Positions 19,444-29,697 are shown, counted from the stretch's first letter. The stretch is 64,000 nt of DNA from VXOI01 sp965222025 (GCA_965222025.1 CBDCTI010000010.1:124001-188000); one strand, 5' to 3'. Made by a program: numbers and translations. The notes: generated by a model from the letters alone, not told the origin.

Positions 19444-19477
19444 TTTAAGAAAGTAAACGGCACGGGCGGATGGCGAA

Positions 19478-20833
<1,356 letters not shown>

Positions 20834-20884
20834 GGATTACCGTGGGACCTTGCCCCTTCCTTTCGAGAGAAGGGAAGTTTGCCT

Positions 20885-21796
20885 CTACACCATTCCCGAG
20901 CGCATGGCGGCGAAGATGTAGGCGGTGGCGTAGCTGCGCCAGGGTCGCCAGCGTTCCGCCAGCACTTCGACTTCCGCATCCGTCACCGGTTCGCCGTCCC
21001 GCAGGAGGCGGGACACGCCGCGCCTGAGGGCCAGGTCGCCGAGGGGCAACGCATCAGAGCGGGCCAGTCCGCGGACCATCGCCCACTGTGCTGTCCACGT
21101 TCCGACCCCGCGAAGCCTCGTCAGGCGTCGGACGAATTCATCGTCCGGTAGTTGCGCAAACTCCGCCCACTCCGGTGTCATCGCAGTCACGGCGAGTCCG
21201 TGGAGGTATTCGGCCTTGCGCTGCGTGAGCTTGAAGGTGCGCAATTCTTCAGGGCTCGACGACGCCAGCGCTTCGGGGCGGGGGAAGGCAAAGTAGGTGA
21301 CGCCGTCGAACTGGGCCCGGGCGCCGAAATGTTCGATGATCAGCGACCTCATCATCCGGGCAACGCTGGCGGAAATCTGCTGCCCAAGGATCGCCAGGAC
21401 CAGCGACTCGAACAGGGTGGCAGTTCGCGGAAGGTGCAACCCCCGGAACTGCCGTACAAGGCCTTCCATCGGGGAATCGGACCCGGCGAGCTCGTAGAAC
21501 GGGCCAAGCTCCTGGTCCATTCCCAGCATCCAGCGCACCTGGTCGGCAGCGATCTTCCCATCTGCTTCAGTGAGGCCATCGCCCGCTAATTCCAGCGCCA
21601 GTTCCGGCGAGTCGGTGCTACCGGTGGAACGCACCGAGGCCAGGGCAAGTCGCCCGCCCAGGTCCAGCAGGCGCCGGTAGACTCCGTCGTCCAGGTTGTC
21701 GGCACCGCTGCGTCCCTGGAAGTATGTGTGGTAAGCGGCGGTCAGCTCGAAGTCGAAGGGCGGCGCGGGACGCAATTGATGAACTAGCGTTTCCAT
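20885..21796 (-). CDS. AlkA-like DNA-3-methyladenine glycosylase
   Basis: A 303-residue HhH-GPD superfamily glycosylase that removes alkylated purines from DNA. The helix-hairpin-helix is 'LTRLRGVGTWTAQWAMVRGL', followed by the catalytic Asp in LPLGDLALRRGV. 'ESLVLAILGQQISASVARMM' is the typical helix of AlkA and related enzymes. The N-terminal 100 residues match the AlkA beta domain loosely. ATG 21796 begins 2 bases after the thpR stop, indicating translational coupling in a three-gene minus-strand operon (HAD, thpR, this gene). Confidence 0.85.
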   Translation of the reverse strand: METLVHQLRPAPPFDFELTAAYHTYFQGRSGADNLDDGVYRRLLDLGGRLALASVRSTGSTDSPELALELAGDGLTEADGKIAADQVRWMLGMDQELGPFYELAGSDSPMEGLVRQFRGLHLPRTATLFESLVLAILGQQISASVARMMRSLIIEHFGARAQFDGVTYFAFPRPEALASSSPEELRTFKLTQRKAEYLHGLAVTAMTPEWAEFAQLPDDEFVRRLTRLRGVGTWTAQWAMVRGLARSDALPLGDLALRRGVSRLLRDGEPVTDAEVEVLAERWRPWRSYATAYIFAAMRSGMV

Positions 21797-21798
21797 GT

Positions 21799-22401
21799 TC
21801 AAGGTCTGGGCGCTCTGAAGTCCAGAGAAGCCAGAACCGTGTAGCGGGCCCCCGATGGATGCAGTTCGCTCTGCATCACTTCGACGGACTCGACCTTCCA
21901 GACCACGGGCGTGGGCGGTGCCAATTCCGAGACAGCCTGGCCGATCCGGGCGCGCCGGGTGTCGGAGAGGGAACGACGAGGCCGTCCCAGCGTGATGTGG
22001 GGTCGAAAGGGTCGCTCTTCCGCCTGATGTCCAAGGCCCGTAATGGCATTCTCCGCCGCCTGCTGCAGGTTGGAGAGGGCCTCAAGATCACCGCTCGTTC
22101 CGGCCCATAAGACGCGGGGTGCACGATGATTGGGAAACATACCCAATTCTGCTAATTGCAAAGGGAACGGCTGCGCCTTCGCGACAACCGGCCCAAGGCA
22201 CTCAGCAAGGGGGGCAACACGAGAAACGGGAATATTCCCGAGGAACTTCAGGGTCAGATGCATTCCATCGGGCCGTGCCCACTGGATGCCGTCCGGAATC
22301 TCCCCGTGAATGCGATCAACCGCGTCGACCAACTGCTCCCGCGCCTCATTGGATAGGCCAACCGCCACGAAGACCCGGACAGTATCTTTGCGAGTCGTCA
22401 T
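21799..22401 (-). CDS. thpR: RNA 2',3'-cyclic phosphodiesterase ThpR
   Basis: A 200-residue 2H phosphoesterase that opens 2',3'-cyclic phosphates (and can ligate 2',5' RNA ends in related enzymes). The two HxTx motifs are present: 'GMHLTLKFLGNI' near residue 46 and 'FRPHITLGRPRR' near residue 131. 'VRVFVAVGLSNEARE' is the typical start. The ATG overlaps the stop of the upstream HAD gene by 4 bases (ATGA), and the AlkA-like gene follows 2 bases after its stop. Confidence 0.9.
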   Translation of the reverse strand: MTTRKDTVRVFVAVGLSNEAREQLVDAVDRIHGEIPDGIQWARPDGMHLTLKFLGNIPVSRVAPLAECLGPVVAKAQPFPLQLAELGMFPNHRAPRVLWAGTSGDLEALSNLQQAAENAITGLGHQAEERPFRPHITLGRPRRSLSDTRRARIGQAVSELAPPTPVVWKVESVEVMQSELHPSGARYTVLASLDFRAPRP

Positions 22402-23243
22402 GCGGTCCCCGAACCGGGGCCAAGCGCCTGCTTGAGAGAGTGCCGTGCTGCTACAAGATCAATGTAGGACTTTACGGTGCAATCAAGCCCGCTGTTCTGG
22501 GTGTAGACGGCGGGTGCGATGCAGTTAACGCGACCCTCGTCTCGGTAGCGGTCTGCCTGCTCGTGGTTTTCATTGGCGTACACGGCAATAGACAAACCTC
22601 CAAGGTCCTTCACCAAACGGAAGCAGGGGACATCGGTCTCGCCGTCGCCGATGTAGATCATGTTTTCGAAGGGCACGGGGCGCTCATTCTGCGGCACGAA
22701 CTTGTTAATTATGGAACTGTCCTTCCAGTCGTGCGCCCCCTTGTTGACTCGAAAGAGGTACTGGGTCTTGGTGGTGAAATTGATGGCAACGGCCGGCCAC
22801 ACAGCGAACCCGTTGGGATCATACAGGAACTTGGAAGCGTAGATTCTCTCGAATTCCCCGGCGATGGAAGTGCCTTCAATGATTTCGGAATTCCCTGAAG
22901 AAATGACGTAGTGCTCCAGGCAAACACCCCGGTGCCCGGCATATGCGTTTACTCGCTCGAACCATTCCTCGACCCCTGGATAAAACTCAATCTCCCTGCT
23001 TCGGGCCAGCAGGTCTTCGCGCCGCACGGGCATGCCGGCTGCCTTGGCCTTTTCCAGCATGACGAACATGTAGGACAGTATTCCATCAGCGTGATTCAAT
23101 TCGGCCAGAGATTCGACTTCACCCCAGAAATCGTCGGGTGTCATGCCGACGTCGGGGATGAACTGACGCTCCTGCATATTGCCTGGAGCCAGGGTGCCGT
23201 CGAAGTCGTAAATTATCGCGAGCGGGATGGCCGGGACTGTCAT
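22398..23243 (-). CDS. HAD-superfamily hydrolase
   Basis: A 281-residue phosphatase-like protein. HAD motif I is 'IIYDFDGTLAPGNM' (nucleophile Asp and acid/base Asp), motif II lies in 'LEHYVISSGNSEIIEG', and motif IV in 'MIYIGDGETDVPCF'. A cap domain lies between motifs I and II, as in phosphoserine-phosphatase-like members. The substrate is unknown. ATG 23243 has AGGAG 8 bases upstream and is preferred over ATG 23261. First gene of the HAD-thpR-alkA-like operon. Confidence 0.85.
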   Translation of the reverse strand: MTVPAIPLAIIYDFDGTLAPGNMQERQFIPDVGMTPDDFWGEVESLAELNHADGILSYMFVMLEKAKAAGMPVRREDLLARSREIEFYPGVEEWFERVNAYAGHRGVCLEHYVISSGNSEIIEGTSIAGEFERIYASKFLYDPNGFAVWPAVAINFTTKTQYLFRVNKGAHDWKDSSIINKFVPQNERPVPFENMIYIGDGETDVPCFRLVKDLGGLSIAVYANENHEQADRYRDEGRVNCIAPAVYTQNSGLDCTVKSYIDLVAARHSLKQALGPGSGTA

Positions 23244-23300
23244 GGGGAGCTCCTGGGCCATTGTACGACGATATTTTACGTCAAGTGAAACGGAATTGTT

Positions 23301-23512
23301 CTAGGGCAGGCGCTGCAGCGTAGCAGAGACTTCGTTGTACCAGTCGGTCAGTGCGGCCACGGAGTAACGAGCGTTTGCCGGACTGGGGTTGGGAACGACG
23401 AACACAGGGGAGGAGCCAATATTGCGTTCCTGAAGACCCAGCTCTGGTGATGCCTTATCTCTTTCGGCATATTGTAGATAGGCCTTGTATGCCATCTGCC
23501 CGTGAAAGCACA
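23301..23512 (-). pseudogene. mug: mug-type uracil-DNA glycosylase, 3' part (cut by IS)
   Basis: The last 70 or so codons of the glycosylase, running from the IS junction: 'VCFHGQMAYKAYLQYAERDK' to 'SPVFVVPNPSPANARYS' and WYNEVSATLQRLP-stop. The VPNPSPAN segment is the second active-site motif of Mug/TDG-type (family 2) uracil-DNA glycosylases. It joins in frame with 26645 onwards once the two IS copies and the extra CTAG are removed (355 + 212 bases = 189 codons from TTG 26999). Separated from its start, it is not expected to be made. Confidence 0.9.
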
Positions 23513-23516
23513 CTAG
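23513..23516. repeat. CTAG target duplication, left side
   Basis: CTAG borders the left IS copy here, recurs between the copies (25079-25082) and borders the right copy (26645-26648). This fits a 4-bp target duplication around a tandem insertion. Confidence 0.8.
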
Positions 23517-25078
23517 CAGCCCGTCCGAGAAACGGGGTTGGTGAGCCGTTGGGGGTATGATGGTACGGAGCATCAGACGATCGGAGCGGTCAATGAGCAA
23601 GACCTACCTTCCCTACGACCCGGACCAGCAGTTGCTGCTGCCGGCGGCCCTCCAGGAATGGCTGCCGCCGGAGCACTTGGCCTACTTCATCTCCGACGTT
23701 GCGGACCAGTTGGACCTCTCGGACATCACCGCCCGCTACGAGCAGGAGAGGCGGGGCGGCCCGCCCTACCATCCCAGGATGATGGTGAAGGTGCTGCTCT
23801 ACGGCTACTGCACCGGCGTGGCCTCCTCACGTCGCATCGCCCAGAGGCTGCACGAGGACATCGCCTACCGGGTGCTGGCGGCCAACAACACGCCGGACTT
23901 CCGCACCGTCTCCGACTTCCGAAAGGACCATCTGGAGGCGTTGGGGGAATTGTTCCTGCAGGTGCTGGAGTTGTGCCAGCAGGCAGGACTGGTAAAGCTG
24001 GGGCACGTGGCCCTGGACGGGACCAAGGTGAGGGCCAATGCCTCAAAGCACAAGGCGATGAGCTACGGGCGGATGAAGGAGAAGGAAGCGCGGTTGCAGG
24101 CCGAGGTGGACGAGTTGCTCCGCAAGGCGCAGGAGGTGGACGAGGAGGAGGACCGCCGGTACGGGAAGGACAGGCGTGGGGATGAGTTGCCGGAGGAACT
24201 GGCCTTCCGGGAGGGACGGTTGCGGAAGATAAGGGAGGCCAAGGCGGCGCTGGAGGCCGAGGCCCTGGCGGATGCGGAGCAGGCTGAGTCCGAGGGACGC
24301 AATCATCTCGGGGTGCCTGATGACAAGGCGCAGCGGAACTTCACCGACCCGGACTCCCGGATCATGCCCGGCCCGGGAGGGAGGGACTTCCAGCAGTCCT
24401 ACAACTGCCAGGCGGTGGTGGACAGCGAGCATCAGGTGATCGTGGCGGCCTGTGCCACCGATCAGCCCTCGGACAAGGATCAGGCCGTGAGCATGATTGA
24501 GGAGGCCATCCTGAACGTGGGCACAGTCCCAAAGGAAGTCTCCGCCGACGCCGGATACTACTCGGCCAAGGCGGTGGAGGAACTCTACGCCCTGGGAGTG
24601 GACCCGTTCGTCGCGCCGGAGAGGACCCGCCACGGCTGGGTGCCGCCACCGGCGCCCCGTGGCCGCATACCGAAGGGGCTGTCAGCCAAGGACCGGATGC
24701 GGCGCAAGCTGCGGACGAAACGGGGCAGGGAACGCTACGCGCTTCGGATGGAGACGGTGGAACCGGTATTCGGGCAGATCAAGCAGGGCCGGGGCTTCCG
24801 GCAGTTCCTGCTGCGGGGTCTGGCTAAGGTGAACCGGGAGTGGCTGATCATCTGCGCCGGCCACAACCTGCTGAAGCTGTTCCGGTATGGGGCCGGGATG
24901 TTCGTCAAGGCGAGGGGAAAAGGCGCCACTGGGAACGACAGGGAGACGCGCCGGTCCATGGGCAGTGGGATTTTCAAGCGACAATCCGCAGGTGCCTACC
25001 CGCACCCCGCCAGAACCGTTGTCGCAGGGTAATCCCGGCTGACCGACACCGCCAGTCGGTCAATCCTCAGACGGGCTG
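23517..25078 (+). mobile_element. IS1182-family insertion sequence, copy 1
   Basis: A 1562-bp element starting cagcccgtccgag and ending ctcagacgggctg, which are inverted repeats with one mismatch over 13 bases. It carries one transposase gene. It is followed directly, across a single CTAG, by a second copy of the same length and orientation. The two copies differ only at five bases clustered between 23813 and 23845, as far as I can see by eye. Confidence 0.93.
23593..25032 (+). CDS. IS1182-family transposase, copy 1
   Basis: A 479-residue DDE transposase. The N-terminal DUF772-like domain reads 'YHPRMMVKVLLYGYCTGVAS' then 'RIAQRLHEDIAYRVLAANNT'. The catalytic part has 'ALDGTKVRANASKHKAMSYG', a charged coiled-coil insertion (about residues 160-230), 'DADAGYYS'-like 'SADAGYYSAKAVEEL', and 'RMETVEPVFGQIKQGRGFRQ' with the last acidic residue. 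ATG 23593 is taken because MSKTYLPYDPDQ is the family N-terminus. Residue 74 is Thr here and Asn in copy 2. Intact and probably active. Confidence 0.93.
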   Translation: MSKTYLPYDPDQQLLLPAALQEWLPPEHLAYFISDVADQLDLSDITARYEQERRGGPPYHPRMMVKVLLYGYCTGVASSRRIAQRLHEDIAYRVLAANNTPDFRTVSDFRKDHLEALGELFLQVLELCQQAGLVKLGHVALDGTKVRANASKHKAMSYGRMKEKEARLQAEVDELLRKAQEVDEEEDRRYGKDRRGDELPEELAFREGRLRKIREAKAALEAEALADAEQAESEGRNHLGVPDDKAQRNFTDPDSRIMPGPGGRDFQQSYNCQAVVDSEHQVIVAACATDQPSDKDQAVSMIEEAILNVGTVPKEVSADAGYYSAKAVEELYALGVDPFVAPERTRHGWVPPPAPRGRIPKGLSAKDRMRRKLRTKRGRERYALRMETVEPVFGQIKQGRGFRQFLLRGLAKVNREWLIICAGHNLLKLFRYGAGMFVKARGKGATGNDRETRRSMGSGIFKRQSAGAYPHPARTVVAG

Positions 25079-25082
25079 CTAG

Positions 25083-26644
25083 CAGCCCGTCCGAGAAACG
25101 GGGTTGGTGAGCCGTTGGGGGTATGATGGTACGGAGCATCAGACGATCGGAGCGGTCAATGAGCAAGACCTACCTTCCCTACGACCCGGACCAGCAGTTG
25201 CTGCTGCCGGCGGCCCTCCAGGAATGGCTGCCGCCGGAGCACTTGGCCTACTTCATCTCCGACGTTGCGGACCAGTTGGACCTCTCGGACATCACCGCCC
25301 GCTACGAGCAGGAGAGGCGGGGCGGCCCGCCCTACCATCCCAGGATGATGGTGAAGGTGCTGCTCTACGGCTACTGCAACGGCGTGGCCTCCTCGAGGCG
25401 CATCGCCCAGCGGCTGCACGAGGACATCGCCTACCGGGTGCTGGCGGCCAACAACACGCCGGACTTCCGCACCGTCTCCGACTTCCGAAAGGACCATCTG
25501 GAGGCGTTGGGGGAATTGTTCCTGCAGGTGCTGGAGTTGTGCCAGCAGGCAGGACTGGTAAAGCTGGGGCACGTGGCCCTGGACGGGACCAAGGTGAGGG
25601 CCAATGCCTCAAAGCACAAGGCGATGAGCTACGGGCGGATGAAGGAGAAGGAAGCGCGGTTGCAGGCCGAGGTGGACGAGTTGCTCCGCAAGGCGCAGGA
25701 GGTGGACGAGGAGGAGGACCGCCGGTACGGGAAGGACAGGCGTGGGGATGAGTTGCCGGAGGAACTGGCCTTCCGGGAGGGACGGTTGCGGAAGATAAGG
25801 GAGGCCAAGGCGGCGCTGGAGGCCGAGGCCCTGGCGGATGCGGAGCAGGCTGAGTCCGAGGGACGCAATCATCTCGGGGTGCCTGATGACAAGGCGCAGC
25901 GGAACTTCACCGACCCGGACTCCCGGATCATGCCCGGCCCGGGAGGGAGGGACTTCCAGCAGTCCTACAACTGCCAGGCGGTGGTGGACAGCGAGCATCA
26001 GGTGATCGTGGCGGCCTGTGCCACCGATCAGCCCTCGGACAAGGATCAGGCCGTGAGCATGATTGAGGAGGCCATCCTGAACGTGGGCACAGTCCCAAAG
26101 GAAGTCTCCGCCGACGCCGGATACTACTCGGCCAAGGCGGTGGAGGAACTCTACGCCCTGGGAGTGGACCCGTTCGTCGCGCCGGAGAGGACCCGCCACG
26201 GCTGGGTGCCGCCACCGGCGCCCCGTGGCCGCATACCGAAGGGGCTGTCAGCCAAGGACCGGATGCGGCGCAAGCTGCGGACGAAACGGGGCAGGGAACG
26301 CTACGCGCTTCGGATGGAGACGGTGGAACCGGTATTCGGGCAGATCAAGCAGGGCCGGGGCTTCCGGCAGTTCCTGCTGCGGGGTCTGGCTAAGGTGAAC
26401 CGGGAGTGGCTGATCATCTGCGCCGGCCACAACCTGCTGAAGCTGTTCCGGTATGGGGCCGGGATGTTCGTCAAGGCGAGGGGAAAAGGCGCCACTGGGA
26501 ACGACAGGGAGACGCGCCGGTCCATGGGCAGTGGGATTTTCAAGCGACAATCCGCAGGTGCCTACCCGCACCCCGCCAGAACCGTTGTCGCAGGGTAATC
26601 CCGGCTGACCGACACCGCCAGTCGGTCAATCCTCAGACGGGCTG
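25083..26644 (+). mobile_element. IS1182-family insertion sequence, copy 2
   Basis: Same length (1562 bp), orientation and ends as copy 1, separated from it only by CTAG (25079-25082). The right end (26644) is followed by CTAG and then mug sequence. The pair forms an exact head-to-tail dimer with a period of 1566 bp. Confidence 0.93.
25159..26598 (+). CDS. IS1182-family transposase, copy 2
   Basis: A 479-residue transposase identical to copy 1 except for Asn instead of Thr at residue 74, within 'LLYGYCNGVASSRRIAQRLH'. The other base changes near it are silent (tca-cgt to tcg-agg, agg to cgg). All catalytic segments are present. Its gene starts 127 bases after the copy 1 stop, with the same upstream signals. 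Confidence 0.93.
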   Translation: MSKTYLPYDPDQQLLLPAALQEWLPPEHLAYFISDVADQLDLSDITARYEQERRGGPPYHPRMMVKVLLYGYCNGVASSRRIAQRLHEDIAYRVLAANNTPDFRTVSDFRKDHLEALGELFLQVLELCQQAGLVKLGHVALDGTKVRANASKHKAMSYGRMKEKEARLQAEVDELLRKAQEVDEEEDRRYGKDRRGDELPEELAFREGRLRKIREAKAALEAEALADAEQAESEGRNHLGVPDDKAQRNFTDPDSRIMPGPGGRDFQQSYNCQAVVDSEHQVIVAACATDQPSDKDQAVSMIEEAILNVGTVPKEVSADAGYYSAKAVEELYALGVDPFVAPERTRHGWVPPPAPRGRIPKGLSAKDRMRRKLRTKRGRERYALRMETVEPVFGQIKQGRGFRQFLLRGLAKVNREWLIICAGHNLLKLFRYGAGMFVKARGKGATGNDRETRRSMGSGIFKRQSAGAYPHPARTVVAG

Positions 26645-27035
26645 CTAGGCGCGGCTGGCACTGCAGCAGTTTTCCCAGCAGGAGCGGAGCCCAGCGGCGG
26701 TAGTCGGCAGCTTTCAGCGCGCTGCCCTGAGGGGTGGGGCGTTTCACGACGTCGGTGAAGCCGATGCCATGGTCGAGGAGCGCAGAGTCGTCGCCGGGAA
26801 AGCACTCGCGACCGAGCGCAGGCGGCAGGAGGGACGAGCGGTTAAAAGAGGTCCAGAAGCGATTCCGGGGGTTGGTGAAGTAGTGTCCCTCCCGGGCCGA
26901 GTATTCGGAGGGATTCAGACCGACGAACACCAGATTCAGCCCCGGCTTCAACAGATCTGGCAGAGTGCGCGTCTCTGACAAAGGATTCTGATCAGACAAA
27001 CTACCCTTGCCCAAATCCAAGCATACGGGCGGCAT
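26645..27035 (-). pseudogene. mug: mug-type uracil-DNA glycosylase, 5' part (cut by IS)
   Basis: The N-terminal two thirds of a family-2 (Mug/TDG) uracil-DNA glycosylase, which removes U or T opposite G. The active-site segment 'LVFVGLNPSEYSAREGHYFT' and 'NPRNRFWTSFNRSSLLPP' are clear, followed by 'LLDHGIGFTDVVKRPTPQGS'. The frame is intact up to the IS junction ('LLQCQPR|L'), after which it runs into IS sequence. ATG 27035 overlaps the end of the amidohydrolase gene; TTG 26999, just after that gene's stop, is an alternative start. With the insert removed the protein would have about 188-200 residues. Confidence 0.9.
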
Positions 27036-27858
27036 TCTTGCCAAGGATAGCGTGCCGGTGTTCTTCCTCAAGGGGCTGTTCCATCACCTGAGTCAGTGGC
27101 CGTGAGGGCGGCATCAATGGGTAGTCCGAGGCAAACAGAATTCTATCGGCACCGACCATCTTCGCCGTCGCGGAGAAAATGCTGGGCAGGTACAGGAACG
27201 GCGACGCCGCCGAATCGAAGTAGACGTTGGACAGGGAGGCACCCACTTCAGGCATGAGGGCGTAGAAGGGAAGGCCGCCACCCCAGTGGGCACAGATAAT
27301 GGTGTTGTCGGGAAAATTCTCTATGAGCCTCCACACTCTGTCGGGCGTGGTTATTCCCTTTCCGGGGTACACGTGACCCACCGGCTCGGAGCAGTGCAGC
27401 AGCAGAGGCAAGTTCAGGGACCGGGCCAGGTCCATCATGGGAGCCATAGTGGACGCATCAGTGATGTCGACGGCCTGCGTGTCCGGGTGCAATTCCCCGA
27501 TTCCCCGCAGCCCGGCATAAGCACACCGTTCCACTTCCCGCAGGGCAGCTTCACCCCAGGCTGGATTAACCGACAAGAATCCGGTCAGGTGGTCGGGATT
27601 GGCCGAAGCGGCCTCAATAATGTAGTCGTTCGCTTCCCTGGAGACCTCCGGGTCGGTCCAGCCCATCCCCATGACCACAGCATGGTCGACTCCGTCTCGC
27701 GTCATGGCGTTAAGGAGGGAATCAACATCAGCCATGCGCGCTGAGGGGTCGGCCAAGATCTCGGCGAAAGTGGCGTCGCGGGCTGCCAGTTCCTCGCGAC
27801 GTCGGGTGAACGAAGGGGGAAGAATGTGGCTGTGGGCGTCAACGATCATTGTCGACAC
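27001..27858 (-). CDS. amidohydrolase-2 family metal-dependent hydrolase
   Basis: A 285-residue TIM-barrel hydrolase of the amidohydrolase_2 group (related to aminocarboxymuconate-semialdehyde decarboxylase and uracil-5-carboxylate decarboxylase). Metal ligands are visible: VDAHSH (first strand HxH), 'LPLLLHCSEP' and 'IICAHWGG' (strand 5 and 6 His), and 'ILFASDYPL' (final Asp). It either hydrolyses or decarboxylates an organic acid; the substrate is unknown. GTG 27858 and ATG 27849 are both possible starts, neither with a strong site. It sits between mug and a 103-residue protein of unknown function. Confidence 0.83.
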   Translation of the reverse strand: MSTMIVDAHSHILPPSFTRRREELAARDATFAEILADPSARMADVDSLLNAMTRDGVDHAVVMGMGWTDPEVSREANDYIIEAASANPDHLTGFLSVNPAWGEAALREVERCAYAGLRGIGELHPDTQAVDITDASTMAPMMDLARSLNLPLLLHCSEPVGHVYPGKGITTPDRVWRLIENFPDNTIICAHWGGGLPFYALMPEVGASLSNVYFDSAASPFLYLPSIFSATAKMVGADRILFASDYPLMPPSRPLTQVMEQPLEEEHRHAILGKNAARMLGFGQG

Positions 27859-27897
27859 GGGAGTGGGAGACGAATCTCCTACTACTGAATCCGATTC

Positions 27898-28209
27898 CTA
27901 GTGGTCGCGGCCGTTGTCGCTGAATTCGTTATCGCTGTAAACGGCGGTCTCGCGCCCCTGAAAGACGTGAACAACGAAATTGTTCCGGATGATACCCACT
28001 GCGTCGGCGATGTCTTCATCCACGGCGTCCATGATTTCCTGGATGGCCTGCTGGGTCAGGCTCTCGTCAACCGCCAGGGACACGTGCACCATTTCCGCAG
28101 TGAAGTGGATATCAACCCTCCCCACAGTACGATCGAACTCAACGATGTTGTAGGCTTCTGAGAACGGGGTGCGAACTTCCCGCTCGAATGTGAAGTCGGC
28201 CACCGCCAT
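27898..28209 (-). CDS. hypothetical small acidic protein
   Basis: A 103-residue acidic protein without membrane helices. The sequence alternates beta-type stretches ('TVGRVDIHFTAEMVHVSLAV') with a helix ('QQAIQEIMDAVDEDIADAVG'), suggesting a small alpha/beta fold. I recognise no family. It ends 40 bases before the amidohydrolase start and may share its transcript. Confidence 0.5.
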   Translation of the reverse strand: MAVADFTFEREVRTPFSEAYNIVEFDRTVGRVDIHFTAEMVHVSLAVDESLTQQAIQEIMDAVDEDIADAVGIIRNNFVVHVFQGRETAVYSDNEFSDNGRDH

Positions 28210-28371
28210 CCTCCTCTACCGGGTACTAAGTAACCATCTCAAAAAGCGCTGGTTCTTGTGAAGTCATATCGAATGTCAAGCGAGGTCCTGGATTTCCGCT
28301 CCCCGTTTGCACGGGGACAAAGCTTCGCGGGAATGACGGGTGAGGTGTCTCGCCAAGTTTTGAGATAATTT

Positions 28372-29649
28372 CTAAGGCCTCGTCTGACCGTTGCCCATGA
28401 TCACCCACTTGTAGGACGTGAGTTCCTTCAGCCCCATCGGGCCGCGGGCATGCATCTTCTGGGTGCTGATGCCCACCTCAGCGCCCAGGCCGAACTGCCC
28501 ACCATCGGTGAACTGCGTGCTGGCATTTACGTAAACCGCAGCGGCATCCACTTCGTCGAGGAAACGCATGGCGGCGGAATAGTCCTCGGTGATGATGGCC
28601 TCTGAGTGGCCGGACCCGTAGGTCTCGATGTGTTCCAGCGCTTCATCCATGGAGTCCACCACCTTCACGGCAGCGGCCATAGCCAAAAACTCTCGGCCCC
28701 AGTCCTCTTCCTCAGCGGGCTGAATGGTCCCGGCGGCATCGGGTCCAAGGATGGTCAGTGCTCGATTGTCGCAGTGCAGCTCGACGCCTGATGCCGTCAG
28801 GCCAGCGGCAATTCGGGGCAAACCCTCGGAGGCAATGGCCGAGTGGACCAGCAGTGTGTCTAGGGCGTTGCAGATGTAAGGGCGACGCACCTTGGCGTTG
28901 ATAGTCACGTTGGCGGCCATGTCGAGATCGGCGGCACGGTCTACGTAGGTGTGGCAGACACCAACGCCGCCAGTAACCGCAGGCATGGTGGCATTCTCAC
29001 CCACGAAGCGAACCAGCCCTGCGCCTCCGCGCGGGACTATGAGGTCGATGTACTGGTCCATCTTCAGCATCGCGTCCACAAGCTCGCGGTCGGGATTATC
29101 CACGAACTGCACCGCTCCCTCGGGTGCTCCGGCCTCCCGCAGGGCCTGTCGGATCAACGAAATGAGAGCCTTGTTAGACCTCAAGGCCTCCTTGCCTCCA
29201 CGCAGCAGGCAGGCGTTGCCGGACTTGAAGCAGAGTCCGAAAATGTCCACGGTGACGTTGGGACGACTCTCGTAGATGCTGGCAACCACACCCAATGGGA
29301 CTCGGCGTCGACCGACCACCATCCCATTTGGCAATGTATTCATTTCGATGGACTCACCCACGGGGTCCGGCAGGGCGGCTATCTTTCGCTGCTCGGCGGC
29401 TGTTCCATGAAGGCGTTCCGGGGTCAGGAGCAGGCGATCGATCATTGCATCGCTGAGGCCGTTAGCCCGGGCTTCGTCGCAGTCCTCCGCGTTGGCCTTC
29501 AATAATTCTTCGGCATCGCTTTCCAACAGTCCGGCGAGGGTGTTCAGGGCCTGATTCTTGACTCCGGTGGACAGGCGCGCCAGCTGGCGTGATGCAATCC
29601 GGGCAGACTGGCCCTGACTCAGCAAATCAGAAACGATTCTGGTAGTCAT
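28372..29649 (-). CDS. proA: gamma-glutamyl phosphate reductase ProA
   Basis: A 425-residue NADPH-dependent enzyme of the aldehyde dehydrogenase superfamily that makes glutamate-5-semialdehyde for proline. Conserved parts include 'RVPLGVVASIYESRPNVTVD', 'GNACLLRGGKEALRSN' and 'RPYICNALDTLLVH', which contains the catalytic Cys. The C-terminal part is 'GPMGLKELTSYKW', the PROSITE-type end of ProA. Length is standard. It is the second gene of a proB-proA operon, 48 bases after proB. Confidence 0.97.
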   Translation of the reverse strand: MTTRIVSDLLSQGQSARIASRQLARLSTGVKNQALNTLAGLLESDAEELLKANAEDCDEARANGLSDAMIDRLLLTPERLHGTAAEQRKIAALPDPVGESIEMNTLPNGMVVGRRRVPLGVVASIYESRPNVTVDIFGLCFKSGNACLLRGGKEALRSNKALISLIRQALREAGAPEGAVQFVDNPDRELVDAMLKMDQYIDLIVPRGGAGLVRFVGENATMPAVTGGVGVCHTYVDRAADLDMAANVTINAKVRRPYICNALDTLLVHSAIASEGLPRIAAGLTASGVELHCDNRALTILGPDAAGTIQPAEEEDWGREFLAMAAAVKVVDSMDEALEHIETYGSGHSEAIITEDYSAAMRFLDEVDAAAVYVNASTQFTDGGQFGLGAEVGISTQKMHARGPMGLKELTSYKWVIMGNGQTRP

Positions 29650-29697
29650 ATCGCTCTCTTTCAGCCAGGAAACATACAGGAAATTCCAATAACCCTC

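Larger units (their letters stand above)
18471..19477. other. gene-free 1-kb region between the acetyltransferase gene and ffh
   Basis: Only short shadow-like frames occur here, with no ribosome binding sites or recognisable products. It holds a dispersed repeat (19158-19320) and the likely ffh promoter near the end. I looked for a 4.5S/SRP RNA core (the ggaagg-type loop of domain IV) and a tRNA and found neither. Confidence 0.6.

Noticed and set aside
18471..19477. Possible SRP RNA gene next to ffh
   Set aside because: I searched for the conserved domain IV loop of 4.5S RNA on both strands and did not find it.
24043..24633. A 196-residue minus-strand frame inside the transposase, repeated in the second copy (25609-26199)
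   Set aside because: It is the antisense shadow of a GC-rich transposase gene with no ribosome site and low-complexity sequence. It is duplicated only because the IS is.
23517..26644. CRISPR-like direct repeats
   Set aside because: The only long direct repeats in the window are the two IS copies; there is no array of short repeats and spacers.
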